A DNA stretch of 64,000 nucleotides from Lachnospiraceae bacterium (GTDB taxonomy: Bacteria; Bacillota; Clostridia; Lachnospirales; Lachnospiraceae): the NCBI GenBank assembly GCA_949383255.1, contig CASJPF010000002.1, forward strand, positions 90,305 to 154,304, given 5' to 3'. Shown piece by piece: positions 51,582 to 59,663 of this stretch (positions are counted from its first letter, which is position 1; each line of letters opens with the position of its first letter). Under the pieces are notes generated by a model, which searched no databases, was not told the origin of the DNA, and saw only the letters and a program-made list of their open reading frames with translations. A program made the translations under genes and the position numbers.

Positions 51582-54116
51582 ATGGAGTTTCTTTTTCTAG
51601 GCGGTGCTATGGAGATTGGTGCGAGCTGCATTTATGTAAAAGTGGCGGGCAAGCGTATTTTATTTGACAGTGGAATTCGACAGTCTAGTGTGAAGGACCC
51701 GCTGCCGGATTTTCGCACGATACAAGAACAGGGCGGGCTGGATGCGATTGTTGTGAGTCATGCACATATGGATCATATCGGGACACTTCCGATTATCAGC
51801 AAGGCATATCCAAATGCACGGATTTATATGACTATTATGACAGCAGAGTTAACTCGCGTGTTGCTCTATGACAGTCTAAAGATTATGGCATACCGTGAGG
51901 ATGAGATTCCACATTACACAGAACAAGATGTGCTCTCTATGCTGGGGCGTGTTACACCAGTGCGATTTCAGATGGAACTTACAATATTAGAAAAAGTCAA
52001 GTTGACTTTTTATCCGGCAGGACATATTGCCGGGGCAGCATGTGCTTATCTTGTTACAGAGGAAGGGACATTATTTTACTCGGGGGATTTTGCCGCGTTC
52101 TCACAGCGCACAATAGAAGGAATCCATATACCTAAATTGCGGCCGGATGTGGCTATTGTGGAGACAACATATGGAAACAGGCTTCATGCAAACAGACAGG
52201 TTGAGGAGCAGCGTCTGGTAGACCTAGTGCGAGAATGTGTTGAAAATGGACAGAAAGTGTTGATTCCAGCTTTTGCATTAGGGCGGTCACAGGAAGTGTT
52301 GTTGATTTTGCGCGCTGCAATTCAAAATGAAGAAATTCCTGCGATTCCGGTGTATGTGGATGGTATGGTGCGTGATATTAATATTGTCTATACCCGCAAT
52401 CCAACATTTTTAAAAAATGCACTGGGAAAGCGGATACTGCGGGGCGGTGAACCTTTTTATACAAAGCAAATCCAGCCAGTGACCCCTATGCAGAACAGAG
52501 AGGAACTTTTGAAGATAAAAGGATCCGCAATCATTGTATCTAGTTCTGGCATGTTGACAGGAGGACCAAGCATGCAGTATGCGAAAATGCTTGTGCAGTC
52601 TGAAAACGCATGTATTATCATTACTGGGTATCAGGATGAAGAATCGCCGGGAAGACAGCTGCTGAACCTGCTGGAATATAAGGAGGAACGCAAAATTACA
52701 TTAGATGGGACAACATTTCCTGTAAAATGTCGTGTTGAACAGGTGGGATTGTCTGCGCATGGAGATAAATCGGAAATTACAGCACTCCTAGAACGGTTGT
52801 CTGCACGCAGGGTGTTTTTAGTACATGGAAATGAAGACACAATCCATGCATATGGAAAAGAGCTGGCGATGGAGGATTATCGCCGTCAAATTTATTTGCC
52901 GGAGTGTGGTCATGCGTACGCAGTTGAAATCGGTAAGAAGCGTCAACAGTTGAGCAATATTTTGCCATATACTATGCAAAAAAATGTTCCGTTTACAACA
53001 GAAGATGCAAAACTTTTGTGGGCATATTGGCAGGATTATTACAATGGCAAAAAGTTTCCAGTATCGCAGATTGCTATTATTTGGTATGGGCAGCAGCAAG
53101 AGGAACAAGTTTTGCAGGAAATGCAGAATATTTTAATGCAGAGTCCTTATTTTTCACCCAATATGCGTCAGTTGTTTTTGTTTGAGCCAAATACTCGAGA
53201 GGAAGTTGAGAGAGCATTAGCACCAAAGGGGCAAACCATACAAGATGTGGAAGCGCAGATACAAGAGATCTTTACAGAATTCGCATATCGAAAGATTGGT
53301 TATTACCCAGAGAGACAGGAAGCAGTTTTGCAGTTTGATTATCCAGACAGTATTGATAAAGCACTATTTCAACAAAGAGCAACAGACTTTCAGAAAAAGA
53401 CAGGCTGGATGGCTAATGTGAGTCTCTCCATGAATCACACTGCAGCAGGAAGTTTGCTATATGCTACATTCGGAGATCGGTTACAAAAAGTATCTTATTA
53501 CGTGGACAAAAAGCAGTATTCAGTGACAGTATTGGGAGCGGAGGATGGCAACAGAGAAGCGGCAGAGGTATTTTATAGACAGACTGGATGGAATCTGTAT
53601 GTGAACGGAAAGTGTTTTAATAGTAAGATAGCGAAAGGTCCTGCAGCGAATGGAGACGCATCTGTAAAGAAATCTGATATGGAGTTTGTTCCCAAAAGTG
53701 CTTTTGTGCGACCAGTGGAGCAGAATCTTGCATTTTCTTGTATTGATCAGAGTTTTACAGGAATTTCAGCTCAGATTGAAAGGAAGAGCATTCGACAGGA
53801 TGACAAAGGAAAATATCTGGAATTTAGCTTTGTCTCACCGATGGTCGGTGCCCGATATCAGAATGAACTACAGCAAATTGCCAATCAGATTGGGTGGCGC
53901 ATACGAATTGCCAATAAAGTCAATCAAAATATGTTGTTTCAGATGATAAGAACACTCTGTGCAGAACAAAATGTGACAATTGCAAAAAATCCTTCCTATA
54001 TACCCGATAGAAGAGCTGTTGTAGTGAAAATTGTAGGGGAGGTAGATCATCAAAAGTTGATGGGAATCACACATACTTTTCTGGAAAAAACAGGATGTGC
54101 ATGTGAGCTTGGATGA
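51582..54116 (+). CDS. Beta-CASP metallo-beta-lactamase ribonuclease with C-terminal repeat extension
   Basis: An 844-residue protein. Residues 1-450 form the metallo-beta-lactamase plus beta-CASP core: HAHMDH (60-65), His147 in AGHIAG, Asp168 in YSGDF, VETTYGNR, SSSGMLTGG, SAHGD (390-394) and VHGNE. Such proteins (CPSF/YSH1-like) cut RNA. Residues 575-844 contain four diverged beta-alpha-beta units, each ending in a TGW-type turn (about 606, 667, 769, and TGC near 836). I know no standard domain of this layout in this position; KH-like or ferredoxin-like folds are possible. The gene stands alone with a purine-rich ribosome site. Confidence 0.88.
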   Translation: MEFLFLGGAMEIGASCIYVKVAGKRILFDSGIRQSSVKDPLPDFRTIQEQGGLDAIVVSHAHMDHIGTLPIISKAYPNARIYMTIMTAELTRVLLYDSLKIMAYREDEIPHYTEQDVLSMLGRVTPVRFQMELTILEKVKLTFYPAGHIAGAACAYLVTEEGTLFYSGDFAAFSQRTIEGIHIPKLRPDVAIVETTYGNRLHANRQVEEQRLVDLVRECVENGQKVLIPAFALGRSQEVLLILRAAIQNEEIPAIPVYVDGMVRDINIVYTRNPTFLKNALGKRILRGGEPFYTKQIQPVTPMQNREELLKIKGSAIIVSSSGMLTGGPSMQYAKMLVQSENACIIITGYQDEESPGRQLLNLLEYKEERKITLDGTTFPVKCRVEQVGLSAHGDKSEITALLERLSARRVFLVHGNEDTIHAYGKELAMEDYRRQIYLPECGHAYAVEIGKKRQQLSNILPYTMQKNVPFTTEDAKLLWAYWQDYYNGKKFPVSQIAIIWYGQQQEEQVLQEMQNILMQSPYFSPNMRQLFLFEPNTREEVERALAPKGQTIQDVEAQIQEIFTEFAYRKIGYYPERQEAVLQFDYPDSIDKALFQQRATDFQKKTGWMANVSLSMNHTAAGSLLYATFGDRLQKVSYYVDKKQYSVTVLGAEDGNREAAEVFYRQTGWNLYVNGKCFNSKIAKGPAANGDASVKKSDMEFVPKSAFVRPVEQNLAFSCIDQSFTGISAQIERKSIRQDDKGKYLEFSFVSPMVGARYQNELQQIANQIGWRIRIANKVNQNMLFQMIRTLCAEQNVTIAKNPSYIPDRRAVVVKIVGEVDHQKLMGITHTFLEKTGCACELG

Positions 54117-54304
54117 TATTATAACATGTAAAGAAATTTCTTTCATTTGCACAAAGTAATTTAAGTTTGTTCACCCTAGCATATAATTTTTTATGATAAT
54201 ATTGAGATTTTTTAGTGTACAAGATTATGTTTTTGCAATATACTGTAAAAAGGATTTGTTATTGTTAAAGGTTTGCAAGGTAAGAATGGAAGGGATGATA
54301 GTAA

Positions 54305-54925
54305 ATGAAAGTTTTGATTATTAATGGAAGCCCGCGAGTAAATGGAAATACATCCATTGCGGTTGACGAAATGGTAAAGATATTTCATGCTGAAGGCATT
54401 AAGACAGATATTATACAGGTTGGAAATAAAGATGTAAGGGGTTGCATAGCGTGTGGCCAGTGCGCTAAAATAGGAGAATGTGTGTTTAAAGATATTGTAA
54501 ATGAGATTGCCCCTAAATTTAGAGAGGCGGATGGCTTGATTGTTGCAAGCCCAGTTTATTATGCCTCTGCAAATGCAACTCTGATAGCCGTGTTGGACAG
54601 ATTATTTTACAGCACGCATTTTGACAAGGCCATGAAAGTAGGGGCAAGCGTTGTCTGTGCGAGAAGAGGTGGTTGCTCGTCAACATTTGACGAGCTTAAT
54701 AAATATTTTACAATTTCCAACATGCCAGTTGTTTCCAGTCAGTACTGGAACAGTATTCATGGGAGAGAGCCAGGACAGGCAAATTTGGACGAGGAAGGAA
54801 AGCAGACAATGCGGGTGCTTGCAAGGAATATGTCATTTTTGATGAAATGCATAGCACTAGGCAAGGAACAGATTGGTTTGCCAGAAACTGAAGAACATGT
54901 ATGGACACACTTCATTAGGGAGTAA
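54305..54925 (+). CDS. NAD(P)H-dependent FMN oxidoreductase / flavodoxin-fold protein
   Basis: A 206-residue flavodoxin-like protein of the NADPH-dependent FMN reductase family. The FMN phosphate loop is INGSPRVNGNTS (residues 6-17). CIACGQCAKIGEC (about 47-59) is a compact cysteine cluster like those of iron-sulfur flavoproteins. SPVYYASANATL contacts the flavin. Reactions could be quinone, azo or flavin reduction; the partner is unknown. GGAAGGGATG precedes the start. Confidence 0.88.
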   Translation: MKVLIINGSPRVNGNTSIAVDEMVKIFHAEGIKTDIIQVGNKDVRGCIACGQCAKIGECVFKDIVNEIAPKFREADGLIVASPVYYASANATLIAVLDRLFYSTHFDKAMKVGASVVCARRGGCSSTFDELNKYFTISNMPVVSSQYWNSIHGREPGQANLDEEGKQTMRVLARNMSFLMKCIALGKEQIGLPETEEHVWTHFIRE

Positions 54926-54940
54926 GAAGGGGTGAATAGT

Positions 54941-55033
54941 ATGAATGAACATAAATTTTGGTCTTGTCTGTTACTTTTCAGTTATATTATGTGCATTATA
55001 ACAGGGCATCAGATTATCAAAGAAAAAAATTAG
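54941..55033 (+). CDS. Possible 30-residue membrane peptide
   Basis: An ORF of 30 codons directly after the flavoprotein gene (15-base gap), with AAGGGG 8 bases before the ATG. The peptide has one hydrophobic helix (roughly residues 7-24, ending ITGHQIIKEKN) with a charged tail. It has no recognisable domain. The ribosome site, close spacing and helix favour a real small protein, but chance cannot be ruled out. Confidence 0.45.
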   Translation: MNEHKFWSCLLLFSYIMCIITGHQIIKEKN

Positions 55034-55196
55034 TTATTTACTGAAGCACAAAAGGCTTAAATATGTTTTGTAGAAAATAGATTCTATAGAAACATAAGTT
55101 TTAGATCGAGAGGTGGCGTACACTTTTCACTACTTTTATATATCCATGAACAATAACAGTACAGCTATATTTACTTAGATTAGAATATAAAAAAGA

Positions 55197-55225
55197 TTGC
55201 GTATATCTGGAAAAAAGAGTATACT
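55197..55225 (+). promoter_or_regulatory. Predicted gpmI promoter
   Basis: TTGCGT (55197-55202), a 17-base spacer and TATACT (55220-55225), about 60 bases before the gpmI start. Confidence 0.68.
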
Positions 55226-55292
55226 TTATACGGAGTATCGACTCATAATATTGTTAATATGAAGTGAATAAAAAGGAAAAGGAGGATGAATG

Positions 55293-56834
55293 GTGAGTAA
55301 GAAAACAACAGTATTAATGATTCTTGATGGATATGGGTTAAATGAAAAGACAGAGCACAATGCGGTGGCACTTGGAAAAACACCCGTGATGGACAGGCTG
55401 ATGAAGGAGTATCCGTTTGTAAAGGGAAATGCGAGCGGTATGGCAGTAGGGCTTCCAGACGGGCAGATGGGTAACTCTGAGGTGGGGCATTTGAACATGG
55501 GTGCTGGTAGAATTGTATATCAGGAGTTAACAAGAATTACAAAAGAGATTCAAGATGGAACTTTTTTTGAAAATCCGGCTTTGATGGAAGCAGTAGGCAA
55601 TTGCAAGGCGAAAAATTCTGCGCTGCATTTGTTTGGGCTTTTGTCAGATGGCGGTGTACACAGTCACAATACTCATTTGTATGGGTTGTTGGAGTTGGCA
55701 AAGAGAAATGGACTTTCTGAGGTTTATGTGCACTGTTTCCTAGATGGGCGTGACACACCACCTGCATCAGGAAAAGGTTTTGCAGAAGAACTTGAGGCGA
55801 AGATGGCAGAGATTGGTGTGGGTAAAATTGCATCTGTAATGGGTCGTTATTATGCGATGGATAGAGACAACAATTATGATCGTGTACAGAAGGCTTACGA
55901 GGCATTGACAGAAGGCAAGGGCGAGCAGGCGGTTTCTGGTCCAGCCGGAATACAGCAGTCTTATGACAATAACAAGACAGATGAATTTGTGCTTCCAACG
56001 GTTGTGACAGAGAATGGAAAGGCAATTGCTACTATTAAAGATGGCGATTCTATAATCTTCTTCAATTTCCGACCAGACCGCGCAAGAGAGATTACTAGGG
56101 CTTTCTGTGATGATGATTTCAAGGGCTTTGACAGAAAGCGGCTTGATGTGAAATATGTGTGCTTTTCAGATTATGATCCAACGATTCCAAACAAGACAGT
56201 TGCATTCCACAAGATTGCAGTGACTAATACTTTTGGCGAGTGGCTTGCTGCAAATAATATGAAGCAGGCAAGAATTGCTGAGACAGAAAAATATGCCCAT
56301 GTTACATTCTTTTTTAACGGCGGTGTAGAAGAGCCAAATAAAGATGAAGACAGAGTGCTTGTTCCATCTCCAAAGGAAGTGGCAACATATGATTTGAAAC
56401 CAGAGATGAGTGCTTATATTGTGTGTGACAAGCTCATTGAGGCAATTAAGTCTGGCAACTATGATGTGATTATTATTAATTTTGCAAATCCTGATATGGT
56501 AGGGCACACAGGTGTTGAGGAGGCTGCAATCAAAGCTGTTGAGGCGGTTGATGAATGTGTGGGAAAGGCAGTAGATGCGATTTTAGAGGTAGATGGCACC
56601 ATGTTTATCTGTGCAGATCACGGCAATGCCGAACAGCTTGTTGACTATGAAACTGGTGCGCCGTTTACAGCGCATACAACAAATCCAGTTCCATTTATTC
56701 TCGTGAATTATGATTCGGCATATACACTGCGCGAGGGCGGCTGTCTTGCAGATATCGTACCGACTTTAATTGAAATGATGGGAATGCAACAGCCAGTGGA
56801 GATGACAGGTAAGTCTTTGTTGGTGCGCAGGTAA
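55293..56834 (+). CDS. gpmI: 2,3-bisphosphoglycerate-independent phosphoglycerate mutase
   Basis: A 513-residue metal-dependent mutase interconverting 3- and 2-phosphoglycerate. The catalytic Ser is in GQMGNSEVGHLNMG (about residue 61). Other marks are FLDGRDTPP, IIFFNFRPDRAREI, FFNGGVEEP, ADHGNAEQ and TAHTTNPVPFI with metal ligands. I chose the GTG at 55293 because GGAGG is 7 bases upstream; the adjacent ATG at 55290 would leave only 4 bases. Single-gene unit with its own promoter. It links glycolysis to the PEP used by ppdK. Confidence 0.96.
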   Translation: MSKKTTVLMILDGYGLNEKTEHNAVALGKTPVMDRLMKEYPFVKGNASGMAVGLPDGQMGNSEVGHLNMGAGRIVYQELTRITKEIQDGTFFENPALMEAVGNCKAKNSALHLFGLLSDGGVHSHNTHLYGLLELAKRNGLSEVYVHCFLDGRDTPPASGKGFAEELEAKMAEIGVGKIASVMGRYYAMDRDNNYDRVQKAYEALTEGKGEQAVSGPAGIQQSYDNNKTDEFVLPTVVTENGKAIATIKDGDSIIFFNFRPDRAREITRAFCDDDFKGFDRKRLDVKYVCFSDYDPTIPNKTVAFHKIAVTNTFGEWLAANNMKQARIAETEKYAHVTFFFNGGVEEPNKDEDRVLVPSPKEVATYDLKPEMSAYIVCDKLIEAIKSGNYDVIIINFANPDMVGHTGVEEAAIKAVEAVDECVGKAVDAILEVDGTMFICADHGNAEQLVDYETGAPFTAHTTNPVPFILVNYDSAYTLREGGCLADIVPTLIEMMGMQQPVEMTGKSLLVRR

Positions 56835-56836
56835 GA

Positions 56837-56888
56837 AGCTGTAGAAAATAGCTGATATATAAATTGTGCAAAATATTTTTCTACAGCT
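56837..56888 (+). other. Long-range stem after gpmI
   Basis: A perfect 12-bp inverted repeat (agctgtagaaaa 56837-56848 with ttttctacagct 56877-56888), loop of 28 bases, starting 2 bases after the stop codon. No T run follows, so it is more an mRNA end structure than a clear terminator. Confidence 0.5.
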
Positions 56889-56966
56889 CTAAAAAATGAA
56901 CTAGGAATTTATTTCTGTCTTGGAAATAAAATGGAAGTGAACTTTTATTTTATTTTCAAGGCAGAT

Positions 56967-57326
56967 TTAATTTTTTAGCTCCTCTTCTTTATCCATTGCC
57001 AATGCTTTTTCTTCATGTTTAATTTCCCAGTGGATAAGGAAAGTGAGAATACCACGCAACAGGATAATAACGCCTAATATGCCAAGTTCACCCCATTCAC
57101 GCACAATAACTGTACGCAAAACCTCGCTGCCCATTTTAAATTCCAGGGACAGCGCGATGCCTTGCGCCAAATCAAGACGGATTCTAGCATCATGTTTTAT
57201 CCAATACCAGAAACATTTGACGGCAGTAAAGACAAGAATGGCAACACCGAACAGTTCCAGAAGAATTGTGCAGATTTCTACAATATTAGTTAGTAACAAT
57301 TCTAAACATTTTATAATGGAATGCAT
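56967..57326 (-). CDS. DUF1622 family membrane protein
   Basis: A 119-residue protein with two to three membrane helices. LARGE-type family marks are the segment KHDARIRLDLAQGIALSLEFKMGSE in shortened form (RLDLAQGIALSLEF) and the cytoplasmic tail. The function is unknown. AGGAGG lies 7 bases before the ATG. It is transcribed from its own promoter at 57392-57420 toward gpmI. Confidence 0.85.
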   Translation of the reverse strand: MHSIIKCLELLLTNIVEICTILLELFGVAILVFTAVKCFWYWIKHDARIRLDLAQGIALSLEFKMGSEVLRTVIVREWGELGILGVIILLRGILTFLIHWEIKHEEKALAMDKEEELKN

Positions 57327-57391
57327 GGAATACCTCCTTCTACATTGAAACGTTCATTGTTATTTTTACCTAATAAAGTCAAGTATATTTT

Positions 57392-57420
57392 ATTATATCT
57401 TATTTTTATATTGTTCGCAA
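57392..57420 (-). promoter_or_regulatory. Predicted promoter of the DUF1622 gene
   Basis: On the minus strand, TTGCGA (57420-57415), a 17-base spacer and a perfect TATAAT (57397-57392). Confidence 0.68.
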
Positions 57421-57576
57421 CTATTCGGCAATGTCAGTTAGTTAAAGAAACGTCTTGAAAATGCCTTTTTATTGTTTTTCAGGTCTTTTCACAGGCTGTT
57501 TTGGTTAAAATTTTGGTTATATTCCTTCGAGCTTTAGAGGAGGTGTAACTAAAGAATGTATAAAAATAATATATAA

Positions 57577-57704
57577 GGTGCTAACAAACTCCAATGTTTA
57601 TCAGGGGTGTTTAACGAACTGATATTGATCGTAAATGGGTAGAGCAATCTCTTGCTATTAAAATTGAATATTGGTGGTTAACGAACTAGAGTGGATCGTG
57701 AATA
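57577..57704 (+). repeat. Three imperfect direct repeats upstream of the tRNA genes
   Basis: Related blocks start at about 57577 (ggtgctaacaaact), 57606 (ggtgtttaacgaact) and 57673 (ggtggttaacgaact). In the last two, gatcgt and aat follow at matching distances. Their role is unknown; they could be decayed insertion remnants or binding sites. Confidence 0.5.
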
Positions 57705-57726
57705 GTAACATTTTTGTATTTTTTGC

Positions 57727-57754
57727 TTGCATTCTTTTTACACTGTGTTATAAT
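57727..57754 (+). promoter_or_regulatory. tRNA operon promoter
   Basis: TTGCAT (57727-57732), a 16-base spacer and a perfect TATAAT (57749-57754), ending 9 bases before tRNA-Ala. Confidence 0.7.
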
Positions 57755-57763
57755 TTTATTTAT

Positions 57764-57836
57764 GGGGATATAGCTCAGCTGGGAGAGCGATACGTTCGCA
57801 ACGTATAGGTCACGAGTTCGAGTCTCGCTATCTCCA
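57764..57836 (+). tRNA. tRNA-Ala (anticodon CGC)
   Basis: A 73-base cloverleaf. The anticodon stem is atacg/cgtat with loop ttcgcaa, giving anticodon CGC, which reads GCG. The acceptor stem ggggata/tatctcc contains the G3-U70 pair that marks alanine tRNAs. The D arm agctcagctgggagagc and T arm cgagttcgagtctcg are intact. CCA is not encoded beyond the first bases. Confidence 0.95.
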
Positions 57837-57840
57837 TTTT

Positions 57841-57914
57841 GGAAGCATAGCTCAGCCGGGATGAGCGTTCGCCTCACACGCGAGAGGTCAGGGGTTCGAG
57901 CCCCCTTGCTTCCA
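57841..57914 (+). tRNA. tRNA-Val (anticodon CAC)
   Basis: A 74-base cloverleaf, 4 bases after tRNA-Ala. The anticodon stem ttcgc/gcgag encloses loop ctcacac, giving anticodon CAC for the GTG codon. The acceptor stem ggaagca/tgcttcc and the T arm aggggttcgagcccct are intact. It is cotranscribed with tRNA-Ala. Confidence 0.95.
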
Positions 57915-57936
57915 TTGAAATTGATAAAAATGGAGA

Positions 57937-57976
57937 AAGTCCAACTACAGAATCTAATTTGTGGTTGGATTTTTTA
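57937..57976 (+). terminator. Terminator of the tRNA pair
   Basis: A 9-bp stem tccaactac/gtggttgga (one wobble pair) with a 12-base loop, followed by TTTTTT at 57970-57975. Confidence 0.8.
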
Positions 57977-58069
57977 TATTGTAGAAAACTGCATTGGCAT
58001 ATATCTTTTGATGTTATTCTATACAAACGACATATAATAAAAGTGGCATAAAGATATAAAGTTATAGTG

Positions 58070-58098
58070 TTGACATTTATTTCAATTAATTGTAAACT
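58070..58098 (+). promoter_or_regulatory. bioY promoter
   Basis: TTGACA (58070-58075), a 17-base spacer and TAAACT (58093-58098). The -10 box lies inside the left arm of the operator at 58088-58123. Confidence 0.75.
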
Positions 58099-58123
58099 AA
58101 TATTAATAAATAGGTTGACAATT
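58088..58123. promoter_or_regulatory. BirA-type biotin operator
   Basis: AATTGTAAACT (58088-58098) and, after a 13-base spacer, AGGTTGACAATT (58112-58123) form an inverted repeat matching the BirA consensus TTGTAAACC/GGTTTACAA with a few mismatches. It covers the bioY -10 region, so biotin-loaded BirA would block transcription. Confidence 0.8.
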
Positions 58124-58145
58124 AAAACACGGAGGAATTATTACT

Positions 58146-58721
58146 ATGAACACAAAAACAAAAGAACTTACATTGATTGGTCTGATGGCGGCTGTCACAT
58201 GTATTGCTGGACCCTTGTCATTGCCATTGCCGTTTAGCCCCGTTCCTATCTCTCTCACAAATCTGGCAGTTTATTTTTCGGTTTATATACTTGGAATGAA
58301 ACAAGGTACGGTCAGTTATCTTGTGTATCTGCTGATTGGGTTGGTAGGGGTCCCTGTTTTTTCTGCTTTTACAGGTGGTCCAGCAAAGTTATTTGGACCG
58401 ACAGGCGGCTATCTGATAGGATTTCTTTTTATGGCGCTGATTAGTGGATACTGTGTTGACAGATGGAATGGACGGATAGCTGCCAGCTTTATTGGAATGA
58501 TTAGCGGAACTGTAGTGTGTTATTTTTTGGGGACGACGTGGCTTGCTTTTCAGATGAGCCTTGGGTCTAACCAGACGTTTGTTACAATGTTTCCTGCGGC
58601 ATTTGCTGCGGGCGTACTTCCATTTATTGTTGGAGATTTGATAAAAATTATATTAAGCTTATTGATTGGTTCGCAAGTCCGTGTGAGAGTGAGGCGGATA
58701 GCGCTTAATGAGAGCATATAA
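58146..58721 (+). CDS. bioY: Biotin transporter BioY
   Basis: A 191-residue membrane protein with six helices, the S-component of an ECF biotin importer. The family segments LPFSPVPISLTNLAVYFSVY and GLVGVPVFSAFTGGPAKLFGPTGGYLIGF are present. It works with a shared EcfA/EcfT module not found in this window. CGGAGG is about 10 bases before the ATG. A BirA operator overlaps its promoter, which implies a biotin-regulated gene in an organism that takes up biotin. Confidence 0.96.
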   Translation: MNTKTKELTLIGLMAAVTCIAGPLSLPLPFSPVPISLTNLAVYFSVYILGMKQGTVSYLVYLLIGLVGVPVFSAFTGGPAKLFGPTGGYLIGFLFMALISGYCVDRWNGRIAASFIGMISGTVVCYFLGTTWLAFQMSLGSNQTFVTMFPAAFAAGVLPFIVGDLIKIILSLLIGSQVRVRVRRIALNESI

Positions 58722-58722
58722 C

Positions 58723-58773
58723 GATAAGAAATGGAGGGTGTAGTAGTGTCTGCTACACCCTCCGTTTCTTATC
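58723..58773 (+). terminator. Large stem-loop after bioY
   Basis: A 21-bp stem with a single mismatch (58723-58743 with 58753-58773) and a 9-base loop, starting one base after the bioY stop codon. It is followed by A rather than T, so the termination call is tentative. Confidence 0.6.
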
Positions 58774-59060
58774 AAAAAATAAAGAGTATGAAAGAAAGGG
58801 TTGCGTATTTTTCCTGTCTCTGGAAAAGGAGTCAAAATTGTTGCTGTTTATGTCAATAATATCTAAAATTCTGCTAAAAGTTGATGGGTGTGCACTATAA
58901 TAGCAGATTTCTGACATTTATATCTCAATCTCAGCAGAATATTTTTACTTCTAAAGTGGGAGACAAATGCCATTTTTCACTCAATACTTGCAATCATGTT
59001 ACAGATTGAGTATAATAATTGGTGTATCTTAGTATACATACAATGCAAAGGACAGAATGG
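58774..59060. other. Intergenic region before the first signal peptidase gene
   Basis: Nothing is recognised in the first 210 bases. A clear promoter follows at 58988-59016. Confidence 0.5.
58988..59016 (+). promoter_or_regulatory. Promoter of the signal peptidase-rbgA cluster
   Basis: TTGCAA (58988-58993), a 17-base spacer and a perfect TATAAT (59011-59016). It places transcription start near 59023, ruling out start codons upstream of that. Confidence 0.75.
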
Positions 59061-59642
59061 ATGACAAGACGAAAGGGATTAACATTTTACCAGAAAAAGA
59101 AAAAATTAAATATTGTTGTGGTCAAAGAAATCTTAAGCTGGATTTTTTGGGTATTTGTTTCTATATTGTTGGCAGTCGTAACAGTTTTCTGTGTTGGCAT
59201 GAAAACCAGTGTGATTGGTCCTTCTATGGAACCAAGTTTATATAATGGGCAGGAGATTTTTTTAAATAGGCTGGTTTATAAAGTAACATCGCCGCGAGAG
59301 GGGGATGTTATCGTATTTCTTCCAAATGGCAATGAGAAGTCGCACTATTATGTGAAGCGTGTAGTTGGAGTTCCAGGCGATACCCTATACATAAAAAATG
59401 GTGTCTTACATGTAAATGATAATACAGTGGAACAATATTTTAATGATAAAATTGTTGAACCAGGCTTGTTGGAGAGCAAAGTGACATTAGGAGAAGATGA
59501 ATATTTTGTGATTGGAGACAATTGTAATAACAGTGAAGACAGCCGCTCTGCAAATATTGGAACAGTTAAGAAGAGCTATATCATAGGGAAAGCATGGATG
59601 AAACTGGCTTCTGGCAATAGTGATATGGGTCTGATAGAATAA
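59061..59642 (+). CDS. Signal peptidase I (first copy)
   Basis: A 193-residue type I signal peptidase, anchored by one N-terminal helix (about residues 22-42) and acting outside the membrane. The catalytic Ser is in GPSMEPSL, the Lys is in YYVKRVVGVPGD, and the C-terminal box is VIGDNCNNSEDSR. The start at 59061 is preferred because AAAGGA lies 8 bases upstream and the promoter's start site excludes longer forms starting at 59019; 59043 remains possible. It shares a cluster with rbgA and a second signal peptidase. Confidence 0.9.
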   Translation: MTRRKGLTFYQKKKKLNIVVVKEILSWIFWVFVSILLAVVTVFCVGMKTSVIGPSMEPSLYNGQEIFLNRLVYKVTSPREGDVIVFLPNGNEKSHYYVKRVVGVPGDTLYIKNGVLHVNDNTVEQYFNDKIVEPGLLESKVTLGEDEYFVIGDNCNNSEDSRSANIGTVKKSYIIGKAWMKLASGNSDMGLIE

Positions 59643-59663
59643 AATGAAAGGCATGACAAAAAT

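Larger units (their letters stand above)
57327..57763. other. Intergenic region before the tRNA pair
   Basis: A 437-bp AT-rich stretch. It holds the promoter of the DUF1622 gene, three imperfect direct repeats (57577-57704) and the tRNA promoter. I see no coding sequence in it. Confidence 0.6.

Noticed and set aside
54117..54304. Promoter for the flavoprotein gene
   Set aside because: No -35/-10 pair with acceptable spacing stood out; left unannotated.
57686..57877. Minus-strand ORF of 63 codons across the tRNA genes
   Set aside because: It is antisense to tRNA-Ala and part of tRNA-Val; this is the well-known false ORF produced by tRNA complements (GDSETRTRD-type).
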